64,000 nucleotides of DNA, from NCBI RefSeq assembly GCF_010119205.1, contig NZ_WRXM01000001.1:1302001-1366000 (forward strand), read 5' to 3'. The translations under genes and the position numbers were made by a program. Positions 52,795 to 61,106 of the stretch are shown here, one piece after another. Below the pieces are notes generated by a model. The model had not been told where the DNA came from, did no database searches, and was given only the letters and a program-made list of their open reading frames with translations. The first letter of the stretch is position 1. Every line of letters starts with the position of its first letter. This DNA comes from Haloarcula limicola. Its GTDB lineage: Archaea > Halobacteriota > Halobacteria > Halobacteriales > Haloarculaceae.

Positions 52795-54600
52795 ATGGCA
52801 CCAGATCCACCGCCGACCGACCGGCCAGCCAGTCCCGGTCTCTCCAGACGGGCGCTCCTCAAGTTGACGGGCACCGCGCTCGGGACAGCGGCCGTCGCCG
52901 GCTGTCTGGGGGATGACCCGAGCGGCGAGCGGCGAGTCGGCTACGGCGGCGTCACTCCGGCGATGCTCGCGGCGGGGCGACTGTCGCTGTCCGCGCCCGA
53001 CGACGGTCTCGTCGCTCACTGGGCGTTGGACGGGACCGGCGCGACCGCGACCGACGCGGTCGGCAGCAACGACGGAGCCATCCGCGGCGCGCCCCGGCAG
53101 GGCGTTCCCGGCGTTCACGAGTCGACTGCCTACGGCTTCCGGCCGGGGGCGGGCAACTACGTCGAGGTCGCCGACGCCGGCGTCCTCCGGCCCGCCGCCG
53201 AACTGTCCTTCGGCGGGTGGTACCGCACGGAGAGCGACGACAACGGTCAGACGCTGGTCCAGAAGGCCGATGCCCGCTTCGGCGAGACGGGGTACGCCGT
53301 CGACGTCCAGACGCCGAACAGCGTCCGCGGACACGTCGCCGTCGAGAGCGGGCGAGCCTCAGTCAACCTGTGGGGCGTCGCGACCCACGACGGGGAGTGG
53401 CACCACCTCTTTCTGACGTGGGACGGCTCGGCGCTCGTCCTCTATCTCGACGGCGAGGAGATCGATCGCGACGCCTCGCAGTCGGGACGCGTCGTCCACA
53501 GCGACCGCTCGCTATTCGTCGGCCGCGGCGACAACGGCTATACCTCTTACTACGGGATGGACGGTGCCATCGACGACGTTCGCGTCTACGAGCGCGCGCT
53601 GCCCGCGAGCGACGTGGCCGACATCTACGAGGGCGAGACGGTGACGCCGACAGCGACGCCAACGCCAACGGCAACTTCGACGCCGACAGCGAACCCAACG
53701 CCCACGCCGACACCGACCGCTGCGCCAACTCCGACAGCGGCCCCCACGCCGACCGAGAGCGACGGACCGGCCCCGGTCGCTCGCTGGCGGTTCGAAGAGA
53801 CCGAGGGCACCGTGGCGGCCGACGGCGTCGGGTCGGCCGACGGGTCCCTTCGCGGGTCCCCGACGCTCGACGCCGCGGGCGTGTTCGACACGTCGGGAAT
53901 CGCGTTCGGGGCCGGCGACGCGGACTACGTCGAAGTGGCCGATGCCGGCGTTCTCCGGCCCGCGGCCGAACTGTCCTTCGGCGGGTGGTACCGCACGGAG
54001 AGCGGTGACAACAGTCAGACGCTGATCCAGAAAGCCGACGCCCGCTTCGGCGAGACGGGTTACGCCGTCGATATCCAAACTTCCGACAGCGTCCGCGGGC
54101 ACGTCGCCGTCGAGAGCGGGCGAGCCTCAGTCAACCCGTGGGGCATCGCCACCCACGACGGGAAGTGGCACCATCTCTTGCTGACCTGGGACGGGAGCGC
54201 GCTCGTCGCGTACCTCGACGGCGAGGAGGTCGGCCGCGACACGTCGCAGTCGGGCCGCGTCGTCCACAGCGACCGCTCGCTGTACGTCGGCCGCGGCGAC
54301 AACGGCTACACCTCGTATTACGGTCTGGTCGGGCGCGTCGACGACATTCGCGTCTACGACACCGCATTGACAGCGAGCGATGCCGGCGCGCTGTACGAGG
54401 GGGGAAGTACGCCGCCGACGCCGACTTCCGAACCGACTCCTGAACCGACACTAACGCCGACCCCCGAGCCGACGGCGACGGCCACTGAGACCGCGACACC
54501 GACTGAAGCTCCGACCGAGACGATCGCGAACGACGAGTTCGGCGAATCCGGCTACGGCGGCCACGGATACGGCGGCGTCGTCGACGCGGACCAACTATGA
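52795..54600 (+). CDS. Tat lipoprotein with two tandem LamG (concanavalin-like) domains
   Basis: 601 residues. Tat-lipobox start SRRALLKLTGTALGTAAVAGC. LamG domain 1 spans about residues 70-280 (GLVAHWALDGTGATATDAVG ... DDVRVYERALPASDVADIYEG). A Thr/Pro/Ala linker (about 283-325) follows, then LamG domain 2 (about 325-540), a near copy of the first. A second T/P/E linker and the C-terminal motif ESGYGGHGYGG end it. Such domains bind carbohydrates; here probably the surface glycan. The stop overlaps the next ATG by four bases. Confidence 0.88.
   Translation: MAPDPPPTDRPASPGLSRRALLKLTGTALGTAAVAGCLGDDPSGERRVGYGGVTPAMLAAGRLSLSAPDDGLVAHWALDGTGATATDAVGSNDGAIRGAPRQGVPGVHESTAYGFRPGAGNYVEVADAGVLRPAAELSFGGWYRTESDDNGQTLVQKADARFGETGYAVDVQTPNSVRGHVAVESGRASVNLWGVATHDGEWHHLFLTWDGSALVLYLDGEEIDRDASQSGRVVHSDRSLFVGRGDNGYTSYYGMDGAIDDVRVYERALPASDVADIYEGETVTPTATPTPTATSTPTANPTPTPTPTAAPTPTAAPTPTESDGPAPVARWRFEETEGTVAADGVGSADGSLRGSPTLDAAGVFDTSGIAFGAGDADYVEVADAGVLRPAAELSFGGWYRTESGDNSQTLIQKADARFGETGYAVDIQTSDSVRGHVAVESGRASVNPWGIATHDGKWHHLLLTWDGSALVAYLDGEEVGRDTSQSGRVVHSDRSLYVGRGDNGYTSYYGLVGRVDDIRVYDTALTASDAGALYEGGSTPPTPTSEPTPEPTLTPTPEPTATATETATPTEAPTETIANDEFGESGYGGHGYGGVVDADQL
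53149..54408. repeat. Internal duplication of LamG domain, 768-bp period
   Basis: DNA of about 490 bp at 53149-53640 is repeated at 53917-54408 with high identity, including GAACTGTCCTTCGGCGG at both sites. The period is 768 bases. The flanking T/P-linker codons are themselves imperfect tandem repeats. This is recent enough to allow recombination that changes domain number. Confidence 0.8.
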
Positions 54601-55934
54601 CAGACAACCACCGATACGAGACGCCAGCGGCCGGGACGCTGGACTGGGACGAACCGCTGAACCGCAACTTCGAACGCATCGACACCGACGTCGAGATCCG
54701 CGATACCGACGCCAATCGGTCGAACTACGTCGCCAAGACCGGCGCGAAGTTCCTGGCGACGGACACCGGCGACGTCTACATCGGCGAGGGCGGGTCGTGG
54801 AACCGCCTCGGCACGATCGGCTCGGGCGACTCCGGCGGGAGCGAGCCCGCAGACGGGACGGACCTCACGTCGCTGCTTCTCGACGGCTACGTCGTCGCCC
54901 TCGCCCGGAACCTCTCGTCGCCGCGAACGATCGACCCCGCGGGGACGGACACCCCGATTCAGGACGCGCTCGACGTCCTCGCGGCCAACGGCGGCGGCTC
55001 GGTCCGCCTCCCGACGGGCATCGTCGAGGAGACGGGACCGATCCGACCCTACGAAGAGACCCGGATCCTCGGGCTCGGCGTCGAGATATCGAAGGTATCC
55101 ATCACGGACCGGAGCGCCGACGGTATCCGCTTCGACCGCGACGAGGGTGCCGACCGGGTCGCCCTCGACGGGTTCGCGCTGAACGGCCCGGCCGGCACCG
55201 GCCCCACCGGCGTCGCCATCCACCACACGAACCGCGACACGCAGGACCTCCACGTCGGTCGCCTGCTGTTCTGGGGGTGGAACAACTCGGTGTACCGTGT
55301 CGAGGAGGGCGTCGGCCCCTTCCAGTGCCGACACGACCAGCTCACCATCTACGAGTGCGACGCCGGCGAGGAGGACGGCCTCTTCGAGTTCCGGTCGTGG
55401 TACGGCCCGGCCAACTGGTTCGGGACGATCGCCGCGTACCCGAGCGCGACGGTCAGCGGGCGGAACACCACCGTGTTCTTCTCCCGCGGCGGCACGCAGA
55501 CCGTCGATTACCTCACGATGGGCGGGTCCGCCGGCGTCGCCGTCGACCAGACGTGGGACGGCGTCGTCGAGTTCGGCCACGTCCACTGGGAACCGACGAC
55601 CAACCCGACGGACCCGCCGGCTATCGTCCGTCTGCGCGGCCACGGCACCGGCGTCGTCGGCGCGGTCAAACACGTCACCGGAACCGCGGACTACGTCTAC
55701 GAACTGGGCTACGACAGCTACAACGGTCGCGGCCCGGCCCGGAAGGTACTGGGGCCGTACATCGAGTTAGGCCGAGAGGCGGACATCACGTCGAACGTCC
55801 TCAACCTCGCTCACCCGGCCGACCCCGCCGCGCCGTCGTTCTATCAGGGCGCGCCGGACGACGTGAGCGTCACTCACGAACGGGGGAACACGGGCGGCCT
55901 TCGCGCGCTCGGGACGGCCGGGACCGGTTTCTGA
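54597..55934 (+). CDS. Right-handed beta-helix protein with tail-fibre-like N-terminus
   Basis: 445 residues without a signal peptide. The N-terminus (YETPAAGTLDWDEPLNRNFERIDTD, LATDTGDVYIGEGGSWNRLG) looks like the foot of phage tail-fibre or surface pectate-lyase-like proteins. From about 95: VVALARNLSS, DTPIQDALDVLAANGGGSVRLP, then beta-helix repeats (GIRFDRDEGADRVALDGFALNG, HTNRDTQDLHVGRL, GPANWFGTIAAY). Likely a polysaccharide-binding or -cleaving protein; catalytic residues were not identified. It is coupled to the LamG lipoprotein and may leave the cell in complex with it. Confidence 0.8.
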   Translation: MTDNHRYETPAAGTLDWDEPLNRNFERIDTDVEIRDTDANRSNYVAKTGAKFLATDTGDVYIGEGGSWNRLGTIGSGDSGGSEPADGTDLTSLLLDGYVVALARNLSSPRTIDPAGTDTPIQDALDVLAANGGGSVRLPTGIVEETGPIRPYEETRILGLGVEISKVSITDRSADGIRFDRDEGADRVALDGFALNGPAGTGPTGVAIHHTNRDTQDLHVGRLLFWGWNNSVYRVEEGVGPFQCRHDQLTIYECDAGEEDGLFEFRSWYGPANWFGTIAAYPSATVSGRNTTVFFSRGGTQTVDYLTMGGSAGVAVDQTWDGVVEFGHVHWEPTTNPTDPPAIVRLRGHGTGVVGAVKHVTGTADYVYELGYDSYNGRGPARKVLGPYIELGREADITSNVLNLAHPADPAAPSFYQGAPDDVSVTHERGNTGGLRALGTAGTGF

Positions 55935-55968
55935 GCGCGAATACTCTCGCATATGATTAAGTAGTCCG

Positions 55969-57111
55969 ATGACGGAAACGAAGGCAGTTATCATGGCCGG
56001 CGACACTCCGCAGACCCGGTTGCTCGCGCACGCGCAGTACCGGATCGCCCCGCTCAAGACCCGACTCCGAACGGCCCTCGCTCGCTCGACGCTCGTCGAG
56101 CGAACGGCGTGGCACGCGGGCGAACGCCTCCACATGCGAACGCCGACCGGCCGGCGAGTGCCCGAGGCCGTTGACATCTCCGGACTCTACGACGGCCCGG
56201 CGGCCCCGTCGTACCCCTACGCCGCCGCCGACCGGGAACCCTCGCTATTCCTGCCGGCGGGCGACATCGACCCGGTGGTGACCGCCGCCGACGTCACCGA
56301 CTTCGGCCGCACCGACTGCGTCGCCGACCCGTTCCTGTTCGTCACCGAAGACGGAGAGTGGCATCTCTTCTTCGAGGTGTACACCCAGAACCGAGAGCCG
56401 AGCGCCGCCATCGCCCACGCCGAGAGCGCCGACGGCTACGACTGGACCTACGACCGCGTCGTCCTGGAGACAGACGAACACCTCTCGTATCCCTACGTCT
56501 TCCGCTGGGCGGGCGAACACTACATGATTCCGGACCGCTGGGCCAAAGAACGGGGACCGGCCGGCGTGACCCTCTACCGCGCCGAGCGGTTCCCCCACGA
56601 GTGGACGCCCGTCGCCGACCTCGTCCAGCCGGAGACGCCGCTGCACGACTTCAGCCCCTTTCGCTGGGGGGACCGCTGGTGGGCGCTGCTGGGCGACGGT
56701 CGAGACCTCTACGCCTACTACAGCGACGAGCTCGAAGCGCCCGACTGGACGCCGCACGAGGCCAATCCCGTGGTCCGCGACCGACCGAACGCGGCTAGGC
56801 CCGGCGGTCGTCCGCTCGTCTTCGACGACTACGTCCTCGCGTTCTATCAGGACTGTGCGGCCCGCTACGGCGAGCGAGTTCGAGCGTTCGAGATCGCCGA
56901 GTTGACGCCGACGGCGTTCGAAGACCGCGAGCGAGACGACTCGCCGGTCATCGAGCCGACGGGCGGCCTCGGCTGGAACTCCGGTGCGATGCATCAGGTC
57001 GACCCGTGGTTCGACGGCGAGGGGTGGCACTGCGCGGTCGACGGCAACCTCGGAGCGGGGTATCGGGTGTTCGGCGAACACCACTGGGCGATCGGCATCT
57101 ACCGGGCGTGA
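55969..57111 (+). CDS. GINT1-N-like five-bladed propeller protein (glucosamine inositolphosphorylceramide transferase-like)
   Basis: 380 residues. VADPFLFVTEDGEWHLFFEVYTQ, AIAHAESADGYDWTYDRVVLE, LSYPYVFRWAGEHYMIPD, LHDFSPFRWGDRWWALLGDG and MHQVDPWFDGEGWHCAVDGN are repeated propeller blades as in GH43/GH32-like folds and the N-terminal domain of the GINT1 family. Members are found in exopolysaccharide clusters; the biochemical activity in archaea is not established. It may be a glycan-modifying enzyme. It starts 34 bases after the beta-helix gene. Confidence 0.8.
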   Translation: MTETKAVIMAGDTPQTRLLAHAQYRIAPLKTRLRTALARSTLVERTAWHAGERLHMRTPTGRRVPEAVDISGLYDGPAAPSYPYAAADREPSLFLPAGDIDPVVTAADVTDFGRTDCVADPFLFVTEDGEWHLFFEVYTQNREPSAAIAHAESADGYDWTYDRVVLETDEHLSYPYVFRWAGEHYMIPDRWAKERGPAGVTLYRAERFPHEWTPVADLVQPETPLHDFSPFRWGDRWWALLGDGRDLYAYYSDELEAPDWTPHEANPVVRDRPNAARPGGRPLVFDDYVLAFYQDCAARYGERVRAFEIAELTPTAFEDRERDDSPVIEPTGGLGWNSGAMHQVDPWFDGEGWHCAVDGNLGAGYRVFGEHHWAIGIYRA

Positions 57112-57140
57112 ACTCGTCGTCGGACCGAGAGCGCCTCGGG

Positions 57141-57968
57141 TCAGTCGTCGTCACCGGCCTCCGCGGACGAGAGCAAGCCGGTCGCCAGGATGCGACGGAC
57201 GATGGTCACGAGGCCGTTGTCGAACCCCTGGCCGAAGACAGCCTTCTCCTGTGTTCGCTCGCCGCTGTCGGTCTGATAAAACGAGCTCACGAGGATCGTC
57301 TCTCTGTCGACCAGTAGCAACCGGCCGATCTCCGTGTCGTCGCCCGGCAGCGAGGAGTGAGTCAGCCACGCCAGTTCCGAGACGAACACCTCCGTCCCGG
57401 GGAGCGCCTTCTCGACACGGTCGCGCAACGCATCGGAGACCGTTCCGACGATGACGTCGACGTCGTGACGCTGGGCCTGCTGGAGGCAGTCCGCGAGGTC
57501 GTCGGTGAAGACGCCCTCGTGGCCGAGGACGATGACGACTTCGCTGTCGGCCCCGCTTATCAGCTGCGCCGTGCGGCTAGTTATCCCCGCCTCGCCCGCC
57601 AGCGCCCACACCTCGTGTGTGACCTCCGACTCTTCGTCGCTAACGGCTGGGTCGAGTCCCTCCAGAGCCTGTCGGAGCGTCTCGACTCGGTCGTCGTACT
57701 CGTTCCGGAGCGTCTCGACCGCCTCGTCAATGGAGACGGCGCGAAACACCTGCGGATTCGAGTGTTGAATCTCGACGAGTCCTTTCGCCTCTAAGACCCG
57801 TATGGCGTCGTAGACGCGGGTCCGGGGCACCTCGGAGACGTCACTGATTTCTTTGGCCGTCCCTCGCGGAAGCCGCGAGAGCGCGACGAACGCCTTGGCC
57901 TCGTACTCTTTGAGGCCGAGTTGCTGAAGTAGTTCGACTGCGTGTTCTCGGTTTACGGTTTCGTCCAT
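57141..57968 (-). CDS. TrmB-family sugar-responsive transcription regulator (minus-strand member)
   Basis: 275 residues from MDETVNREHAVELLQQLGL; an alternative start is 15 bases upstream (57983). Winged helix: LKEYEAKAFVALSRLPRGTAKEISDVSEVPRTRVYDAIRVLEAKGLVE. The C-terminal sensor domain (about 110-270) has AGITSRTAQLISGADSEVVIVLGHEG and LLLVDRETILVSSF, as in TrmB regulators that bind sugars. It is divergent from a close paralogue, so they probably regulate each other or the cluster. Confidence 0.88.
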   Translation of the reverse strand: MDETVNREHAVELLQQLGLKEYEAKAFVALSRLPRGTAKEISDVSEVPRTRVYDAIRVLEAKGLVEIQHSNPQVFRAVSIDEAVETLRNEYDDRVETLRQALEGLDPAVSDEESEVTHEVWALAGEAGITSRTAQLISGADSEVVIVLGHEGVFTDDLADCLQQAQRHDVDVIVGTVSDALRDRVEKALPGTEVFVSELAWLTHSSLPGDDTEIGRLLLVDRETILVSSFYQTDSGERTQEKAVFGQGFDNGLVTIVRRILATGLLSSAEAGDDD

Positions 57969-58346
57969 ATGGGCCCCAACCATCGCTACCGTGACCGGTA
58001 GGCTAGATAACGGTTTCTCACCGGGACTGAAAGTCGTTGTCACTCCTTTCGGCCTGTACTGGAACAGGTCCCCCTCCCACTTCGATAACCGTCACGGCGG
58101 CCCGAACTGGGGAGGGTTGCGTTTATTTTAATAATTACCGCCTCGGTTGACAGGTTAGCGGTGTCTCTACGGACGGTTCGTCTCCTCTCGTCAGGTCGGC
58201 CGAATTCCCCGCGAACGACCCGTTAACTCAGATAATCACAATACCATTATACGGGGTGAGCGGGAACGTGCTACTGGCGCGCAGCTCCAGACTGGGTCCC
58301 AACCGATCTGTTGCTGCGCGCCTTTACGTACGGTACATCGCCACAC
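57969..58346. promoter_or_regulatory. Divergent intergenic region between two TrmB genes with an inverted repeat
   Basis: 378 bases. CTACCG-TGAC-CGGTAG at 57986-58001 is a perfect inverted repeat 18 bases upstream of the minus-strand ATG and between it and a TATA-like TTATCT (about 58005-58012). The plus-strand gene has a TATA-like CTTTACGTA about 20 bases before its ATG. The centre (58125-58260) is AT-rich with no gene. Both regulators could act here. Confidence 0.5.
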
Positions 58347-59138
58347 ATGACCTCGGAGTCCTCGGACGAGCCCCGTTCTGTCGCGGTCGACCAACTCGAA
58401 GCGCTGGGGCTGAGCGCGTACGCCGCCCGGACGTTCGTCGCGCTCTCGAGTCTGGGCAGCGGGACGGCAAAAGACGTGAGCGACGTCTCCGAGGTGCCCC
58501 GGACCCGCGTCTACGACGCCGTCGAGGAACTCCGCGACTGGGGACTGGCTGACGTACAGCACTCGAAGCCGAAGCAGTTCTGGGTCGTCTCCCCGGAGAC
58601 GACGAGCCGGCGGTTCGAACGGGAGTACAGCCGTCGCATGGACGCGCTGACCGAAGCCCTCGACGGGTTGAACTCGACCGAGCGAACCGTGGAACAGCGC
58701 GGCGTCTGGACCGTCGTGGGCCGGGGTACCGTTTCGGAGCGCGTCGCGGACTTGATCGACTCGGCCAGCGACGAGGTCGTTTTCATGACCGTGAGCGATC
58801 TCCTCACCGACGAGGTCGTGGCCCGTCTCCGGACCGCAAGCGAACGCGGCGTCTCGATCAAACTCGCGGGGATGGCCGACGGCGTCGAACGAGACTTCTC
58901 CGACACGGTACCAGAGGCGGAGTACTTCGACTCAATGTGGGTCTGGTCGGACACGCCGGCCGGTCGCATGCTGATGGTCGACCAAGAGAAGACGCTCGTG
59001 AGCGTGCTCGTGGACGGCGACGGCGACCACCCGCCGGAGCCGCGCGACGAGACGGCCATCTGGGGGACCGGCGAATCGAACGGCCTGGTCGTCGTCCTCC
59101 AAGCGATGTTCACGTGGCAACTCGATGGGACCAGATAG
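58347..59138 (+). CDS. TrmB-family transcription regulator (plus-strand member)
   Basis: 263 residues from MTSESSDEPRSVAVDQLEALGL. The winged helix LSAYAARTFVALSSLGSGTAKDVSDVSEVPRTRVYDAVEELRDWGLAD shares its recognition-helix core SEVPRTRVYDA with the divergent paralogue. The sensor domain has GRGTVSERVADLIDSASDEVVFM, LLTDEVVARLRTASERGVSIKL and GRMLMVDQEKTLVSVLV. A 12-codon longer start is possible. Effector sugar unknown. Confidence 0.88.
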   Translation: MTSESSDEPRSVAVDQLEALGLSAYAARTFVALSSLGSGTAKDVSDVSEVPRTRVYDAVEELRDWGLADVQHSKPKQFWVVSPETTSRRFEREYSRRMDALTEALDGLNSTERTVEQRGVWTVVGRGTVSERVADLIDSASDEVVFMTVSDLLTDEVVARLRTASERGVSIKLAGMADGVERDFSDTVPEAEYFDSMWVWSDTPAGRMLMVDQEKTLVSVLVDGDGDHPPEPRDETAIWGTGESNGLVVVLQAMFTWQLDGTR

Positions 59139-59271
59139 CGTTCGGGGCTTGTAACGCACATATTCACAAAAGGTCTATATCGACATCGGTTCAACTGTTC
59201 GACTGTAGCAAAGCGTCGCCGACAGCGGAGTCGTGTATCGCGTGAGAGATTGTCGTCAGGAAGAGAGGACA

Positions 59272-59589
59272 ATGGACGACAATACAGACCACAGAAAGGG
59301 CTCGAAAGCGCCTACCGAAGCGAGTCAGTCACGATTCGAGTGGAAAACGACCGAGAGTCCGTGTGCTGCGGTCGTCGAGGCCGTCGCCGCGTCGATAGGG
59401 CGAGATTCCACCGACCTGCCGCCGCTGTACGCCACCGTCGACCCCGACGCGCTGACGGCGGTTCTCGCCGACAGGCCGGACGGCTCCGAAAGCGCAGTCA
59501 GCGTGTCGTTCGAATACGCCGGGGTCGACGTGACCATCGACAGCCACGGCGGCGGCGTGGTCAGCTCGACGGCGGCCCGTCGCGAGTGA
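59272..59589 (+). CDS. HalOD1 output-domain protein
   Basis: 105 residues. SPCAAVVEAVAASIGRDSTDLPPLYATVDPDALTAVLAD and VSVSFEYAGVDVTIDSHGGG are the two parts of the haloarchaeal HalOD1 output domain. Family members are small presumed signalling output modules linked to regulator proteins. It faces the broken DUF7344-like gene, and such genes are often neighbours. The start is set by the ATG after an in-frame GTG/ATG leader of 13 codons. Confidence 0.85.
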   Translation: MDDNTDHRKGSKAPTEASQSRFEWKTTESPCAAVVEAVAASIGRDSTDLPPLYATVDPDALTAVLADRPDGSESAVSVSFEYAGVDVTIDSHGGGVVSSTAARRE

Positions 59590-59611
59590 GCGGGACAGTA
59601 CCGTCGACGAG

Positions 59612-59942
59612 TCAGAACCACTCGGCTGGCAGTTCGTCTTCGTGAGCCACCAGCAGTTCGAGCAGGGGACGCGCCCGGTCGAAGTTCGGTCCCCGACGTA
59701 TCTCGTCGCTCTCCCGGTCCCACTCGATGAACCCGTGGTCGGCCAGTTTCGGCAGGTGGACGTGATGCATCCGCACGGCGTTCGAACCGGCACCACTCTC
59801 GGGACGGGCCCCCGTCGACAACCGTCGAAGGGTCCGTTCGCGGATTGTCCGCCAGCAGGTCCACGAGCAGTTTTCGGCGTTCAGCGGCGGCTAGCGCGCT
59901 CAGTAGGTCGTCTGGAAATGTATCTCCCGCCGTGGAATCCAT
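59612..59942 (-). pseudogene. DUF7344-like winged-helix regulator with a frameshift in a five-C run
   Basis: The start MDSTAGDTFPDDLLSALAAAERRKLLVDLL and the C-terminal half (NAVRMHHVHLPKLADHGFIEWDRES, ARPLLELLVAHEDELPAEWF) fit one haloarchaeal DUF7344 domain but lie in different frames. The total length is 331 bases, one more than a multiple of three. A run of five C at 59809-59813 (GGGGG on the coding strand) sits exactly at the break; removing one base joins STVVDGARPESGAGS smoothly. This is either a recent pseudogene, a programmed shift or a sequencing error. Confidence 0.75.
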
Positions 59943-60037
59943 ACGGATTATTGGTCGAGGGAGCGGATAATTACGGCGGTTTTTCGGTTTGGTAGACGTT
60001 TGAGGAAGTGAGTAACAAGCCACGCGGCGTCGCCGGC

Positions 60038-61060
60038 TCAGGGCAGTTCCTGCGGCACGGGGTCCGGTGCGAGCGTCCCTTCGAGGAACCCGACGCCGTA
60101 GTACGCGTACTGTGCGGCCAGCATGACCGGTATCAATAGCGCCAGCGGCGTCCGTCGGTCGCGATACACCTGTGCCGTCGCGTAGCCGCTCGCGAGGAGG
60201 AACGCCGACAGGAGCAGCGGGAGGTAACGGATCTTCCGGGCCCGCCAGTCGCTCAATGCAGCGAGTACCCCCGTTCCGAGACCGAGCGACGGCAGCGCCG
60301 AGTACCACCGGATGACCTTCCCGTGGCGGCGCTGGACGCGCGCCATCGCGTACCCGTACGATCGGCTCTTCCGACAGAAGGAGCCGAAGTCGGCCGAGAG
60401 ATGGTGCGAGACGGCGATAGTCGGGTCGAAGACGAACCGGTAGCCCGCCTCGCTCAGGCGGAAGTGGAACTCGGCGTCCTCGCCGACGTTGATCCCGTCG
60501 TCGTAGCGGAACTCGGAGAACACGTCGGCGTCGTAACAGACGTTGCAGGCCGCGACCGAGCGGACCAGTCGCTCCCCGTCGATGGCGTGAGACTGGGGCG
60601 ACCCGCCGGAACCGAACACGGTTCCCTGCAGACTCCCGACCAACTTGGCGAAGGGCGGGTCGTCGGGAAACGGACGGTTCGGACCGCCGACGCCGACGAC
60701 GTCCTCGCGGTCGGCGTAGCCCTCGATGCGCTCGACGTGGGATTCGAGCCACGTCGCCGGGACGGCGCAGTCCGAGTCGGTGAAGGCGACGTACTCGCCG
60801 CTGGCCGCCTCGACTCCCCGATTCCGACACGCACCGATCGTGGCCCCCTCGGCGACGCGGAACCGGACGCCGTACTCAGCGGCGACCTTCTCGGTGCCGT
60901 CAGTCGAGCCGCCGTCGACGACGATGACCTCGTAGCGGTCGTCGGGGTACGTCTGTCCGGTGAGCGAGGAGAGCGTCTCGGCGACCGTCCGCGCCGAATT
61001 GTAGGTCACGACGACCGCGGACACCATCGGGGCGCTGTCGCCGCGCAGATTCGTCGACAC
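60038..61060 (-). CDS. Family 2 glycosyltransferase with C-terminal membrane helices
   Basis: 340 residues. VSAVVVTYNSARTVAETLSSL, YEVIVVDGGSTDGTEKVA, GACRNRGVEAASGEYVAFTDSDC (the DxD-type motif) and GEDAEFHFRLSEAGYRFVF belong to GT2/GT-A enzymes. FRKSRSYGYAMARVQRRHG-like helices and three C-terminal hydrophobic segments anchor it to the membrane. It probably transfers a nucleotide sugar onto a lipid-linked glycan. MVSAVVVTY at 61027 is an alternative start. Confidence 0.9.
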   Translation of the reverse strand: MSTNLRGDSAPMVSAVVVTYNSARTVAETLSSLTGQTYPDDRYEVIVVDGGSTDGTEKVAAEYGVRFRVAEGATIGACRNRGVEAASGEYVAFTDSDCAVPATWLESHVERIEGYADREDVVGVGGPNRPFPDDPPFAKLVGSLQGTVFGSGGSPQSHAIDGERLVRSVAACNVCYDADVFSEFRYDDGINVGEDAEFHFRLSEAGYRFVFDPTIAVSHHLSADFGSFCRKSRSYGYAMARVQRRHGKVIRWYSALPSLGLGTGVLAALSDWRARKIRYLPLLLSAFLLASGYATAQVYRDRRTPLALLIPVMLAAQYAYYGVGFLEGTLAPDPVPQELP

Positions 61061-61106
61061 GGCTGCATCCTCGCCGTGTCGCTGAATAACCCTATCGGTG
61101 GGCGGG

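Noticed and set aside
53640-53770. Separate minisatellite locus
   Set aside because: The short repeats encode the Thr/Pro linker of the LamG protein in frame, so they are part of that gene.
59325-60830. 501-residue open frame spanning the GT2 gene and the DUF7344-like gene
   Set aside because: Most of it is an Arg-rich shadow; only the short portion around the real start near 59942 looks like protein, which led to the frameshift interpretation.
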